Below are positions 4,608-5,432 of a stretch of 5,432 nt of DNA, piece after piece. Source of the stretch: Thermomicrobiales bacterium (lineage in GTDB: Bacteria; Chloroflexota; Chloroflexia; Thermomicrobiales; UBA6265); NCBI GenBank assembly GCA_020847015.1, contig JADLCW010000103.1, positions 1 to 5,432 of the forward strand, in the 5' to 3' direction. Both the position numbers and the translations under genes were made by a program. The notes beneath the pieces were generated by a model. That model made no database searches. It had not been told where the DNA came from and saw nothing but the letters and a program-made list of their open reading frames with translations. Position 1 is the first letter of the stretch. Every line of letters begins with the position of its first letter.

Positions 4608-5432
4608 ATGATGCACCTCGCCGGTTCGTCGCGCATGCTGTCGGCGCTGGTTGTGCTGCTGCTGGCGCTTGGCTCGATGGCGCCTGCGGCAGCGCAGACC
4701 GGCCGGCGCGGACTGACCGAGGGACACGCGGCGGTCATCGCTCAGGGGGTGGCCCCGCTACCCGCGGCGTCGATTGCCTGGGTGGTGGATACCGGGAAGG
4801 CGCCCTCGGCTCCAGCGGCGCGCGAGACATCCGCCGCACTGGGTTTCACCTATGCCAGCGATGCCGCACTGATGGTTGAGGAAGTCGTCGACGGCCGGGT
4901 GCGCTTGCTGCCCGGAGAAGCGGTCTTCACCCGCCCCGGGACCCGGATTCGTCGCATCGGCATCGGCGGCGACCCCGTCGCGTATCTGAGCATCGACCTC
5001 GTCGCCGCCGCGGACGCCGCCGTTGCCGGCGCGGCCGGGGCTGCCTACGTCGGCGCCCCGATCCGCTCCCCCGGCAACGGCGAATTCGATATCGATCTGA
5101 TCCGAGACGTGCTGCGCCGCGGCGAGGAGACGGCTTTGCCGGCGGGCGTTCTCTCAACCCTGGTGCACGTGGCGGCGGGAACCGTCGAGATCGATCTCGG
5201 TCATGGCCGCCCGCTGCGGGTCGTGGCCGGAGCGACCGTCGAGGTGGATGGCGCGGCCGTGGTGCGCGGAGTCGGCCGCGATCGGGCGACCCTGCTGGCG
5301 GCGCTGGTCAGCGCCGAAGCACCGACTCGCCTGACCCCGCCAATCGCGGCGACGCCAGTTGCAGCAACCCCGGGAACTCCCACCGCTACGCTAGCGGCCG
5401 TCCCGGAAGAGGCGGTCGCGACGCCGATCGGA
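4608..5432 (+). CDS. Secreted protein with two beta-rich, possibly cupin-like segments and Thr/Pro tail (cut by window edge)
   Basis: My translation gives 275 residues open to the right edge. A Sec signal peptide is clear: a basic/polar start (HLAGSSR), a hydrophobic core (about 10-22, MLSALVVLLLALG) and a likely AAA|Q cut after residue 29. The mature part holds two similar segments, RLLPGEAVFTRPGTRI...VAYLSIDLVAA (about 99-133) and LRVVAGATVEVDGAAV...LLAALVSA (about 203-235). The second follows LVHVAAGTVEIDLGHG, which resembles a cupin strand pattern ending in a 'PGD'-like turn. Few His/Glu metal ligands are visible, so this would be a degenerate cupin-like fold; that is inference. From residue 239 the sequence becomes Thr/Pro/Ala-rich (ATPVAATPGTPTATLA). 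The frame stays open back to ATG 4488, but only 4608 has a strong ribosome site and places the signal peptide at the N-terminus. It is divergent from the ABC operon. The protein is secreted or surface-held; its function is unknown. Confidence 0.8.
   Translation, partial: MMHLAGSSRMLSALVVLLLALGSMAPAAAQTGRRGLTEGHAAVIAQGVAPLPAASIAWVVDTGKAPSAPAARETSAALGFTYASDAALMVEEVVDGRVRLLPGEAVFTRPGTRIRRIGIGGDPVAYLSIDLVAAADAAVAGAAGAAYVGAPIRSPGNGEFDIDLIRDVLRRGEETALPAGVLSTLVHVAAGTVEIDLGHGRPLRVVAGATVEVDGAAVVRGVGRDRATLLAALVSAEAPTRLTPPIAATPVAATPGTPTATLAAVPEEAVATPIG

Noticed and set aside
4442..4738. Minus-strand open frame upstream of the ABC ATPase
   Set aside because: It overlaps the divergent promoter region and is antisense to the signal peptide of the secreted protein. 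Its composition is unstructured, with no ribosome site seen.

Overview
This window looks like high-GC chromosomal DNA from a bacterium, most plausibly a member of the Chloroflexota (Thermomicrobia/Sphaerobacter-like). That placement is inferred. It rests on strong G/C use at third codon positions, good Shine-Dalgarno sites, and two surface or secreted proteins with long Thr/Pro/Ala tails (TATPxP-type repeats), a style common in that phylum. An actinobacterial or other high-GC origin cannot be excluded. No mobile element, CRISPR array, rRNA or tRNA was seen, and no stretch over 300 bases lacks a gene.

Layout from left to right. (1) Bases 1-709, minus strand: the N-terminal 236 residues of an FAD-dependent glycerol-3-phosphate dehydrogenase (GlpD type), cut by the left edge. 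(2) Bases 757-1407, plus: a ferritin-like helical protein, divergent from glpD across only 47 bp. (3) Bases 1494-2216, plus: a single-pass membrane protein with a short extracytoplasmic domain and a Thr/Pro-rich tail. It has a recognisable sigma70-type promoter and a GC-rich hairpin in its 5' leader. (4) Bases 3411-4445 and 2276-3346, minus: a two-gene ABC-2 exporter operon, ATPase first and permease second. A strong imperfect hairpin lies in the 64-bp gap between them. The operon converges with gene 3, and a long stem-loop sits at the meeting point. (5) Bases 4608-5432, plus: a secreted protein with a signal peptide and two similar beta-rich (possibly cupin-like) segments. It runs off the right edge inside another Thr/Pro-rich tail and is divergent from the ABC operon.

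How the genes fit together. The ATPase and permease should form one exporter, probably of the drug/lipid/small-molecule DrrAB-like class. Its substrate is not indicated. GlpD belongs to glycerol and phospholipid metabolism and has no clear link to its neighbours. The two tail-bearing proteins are probably cell-envelope components. The window reads as ordinary core or accessory chromosome. The points most worth a second look are the non-coding structures (three hairpins and a palindromic -10 region), an 18-bp perfect palindrome inside the ATPase gene, and the internally duplicated secreted protein. I found nothing that clearly amounts to a new multi-gene system.
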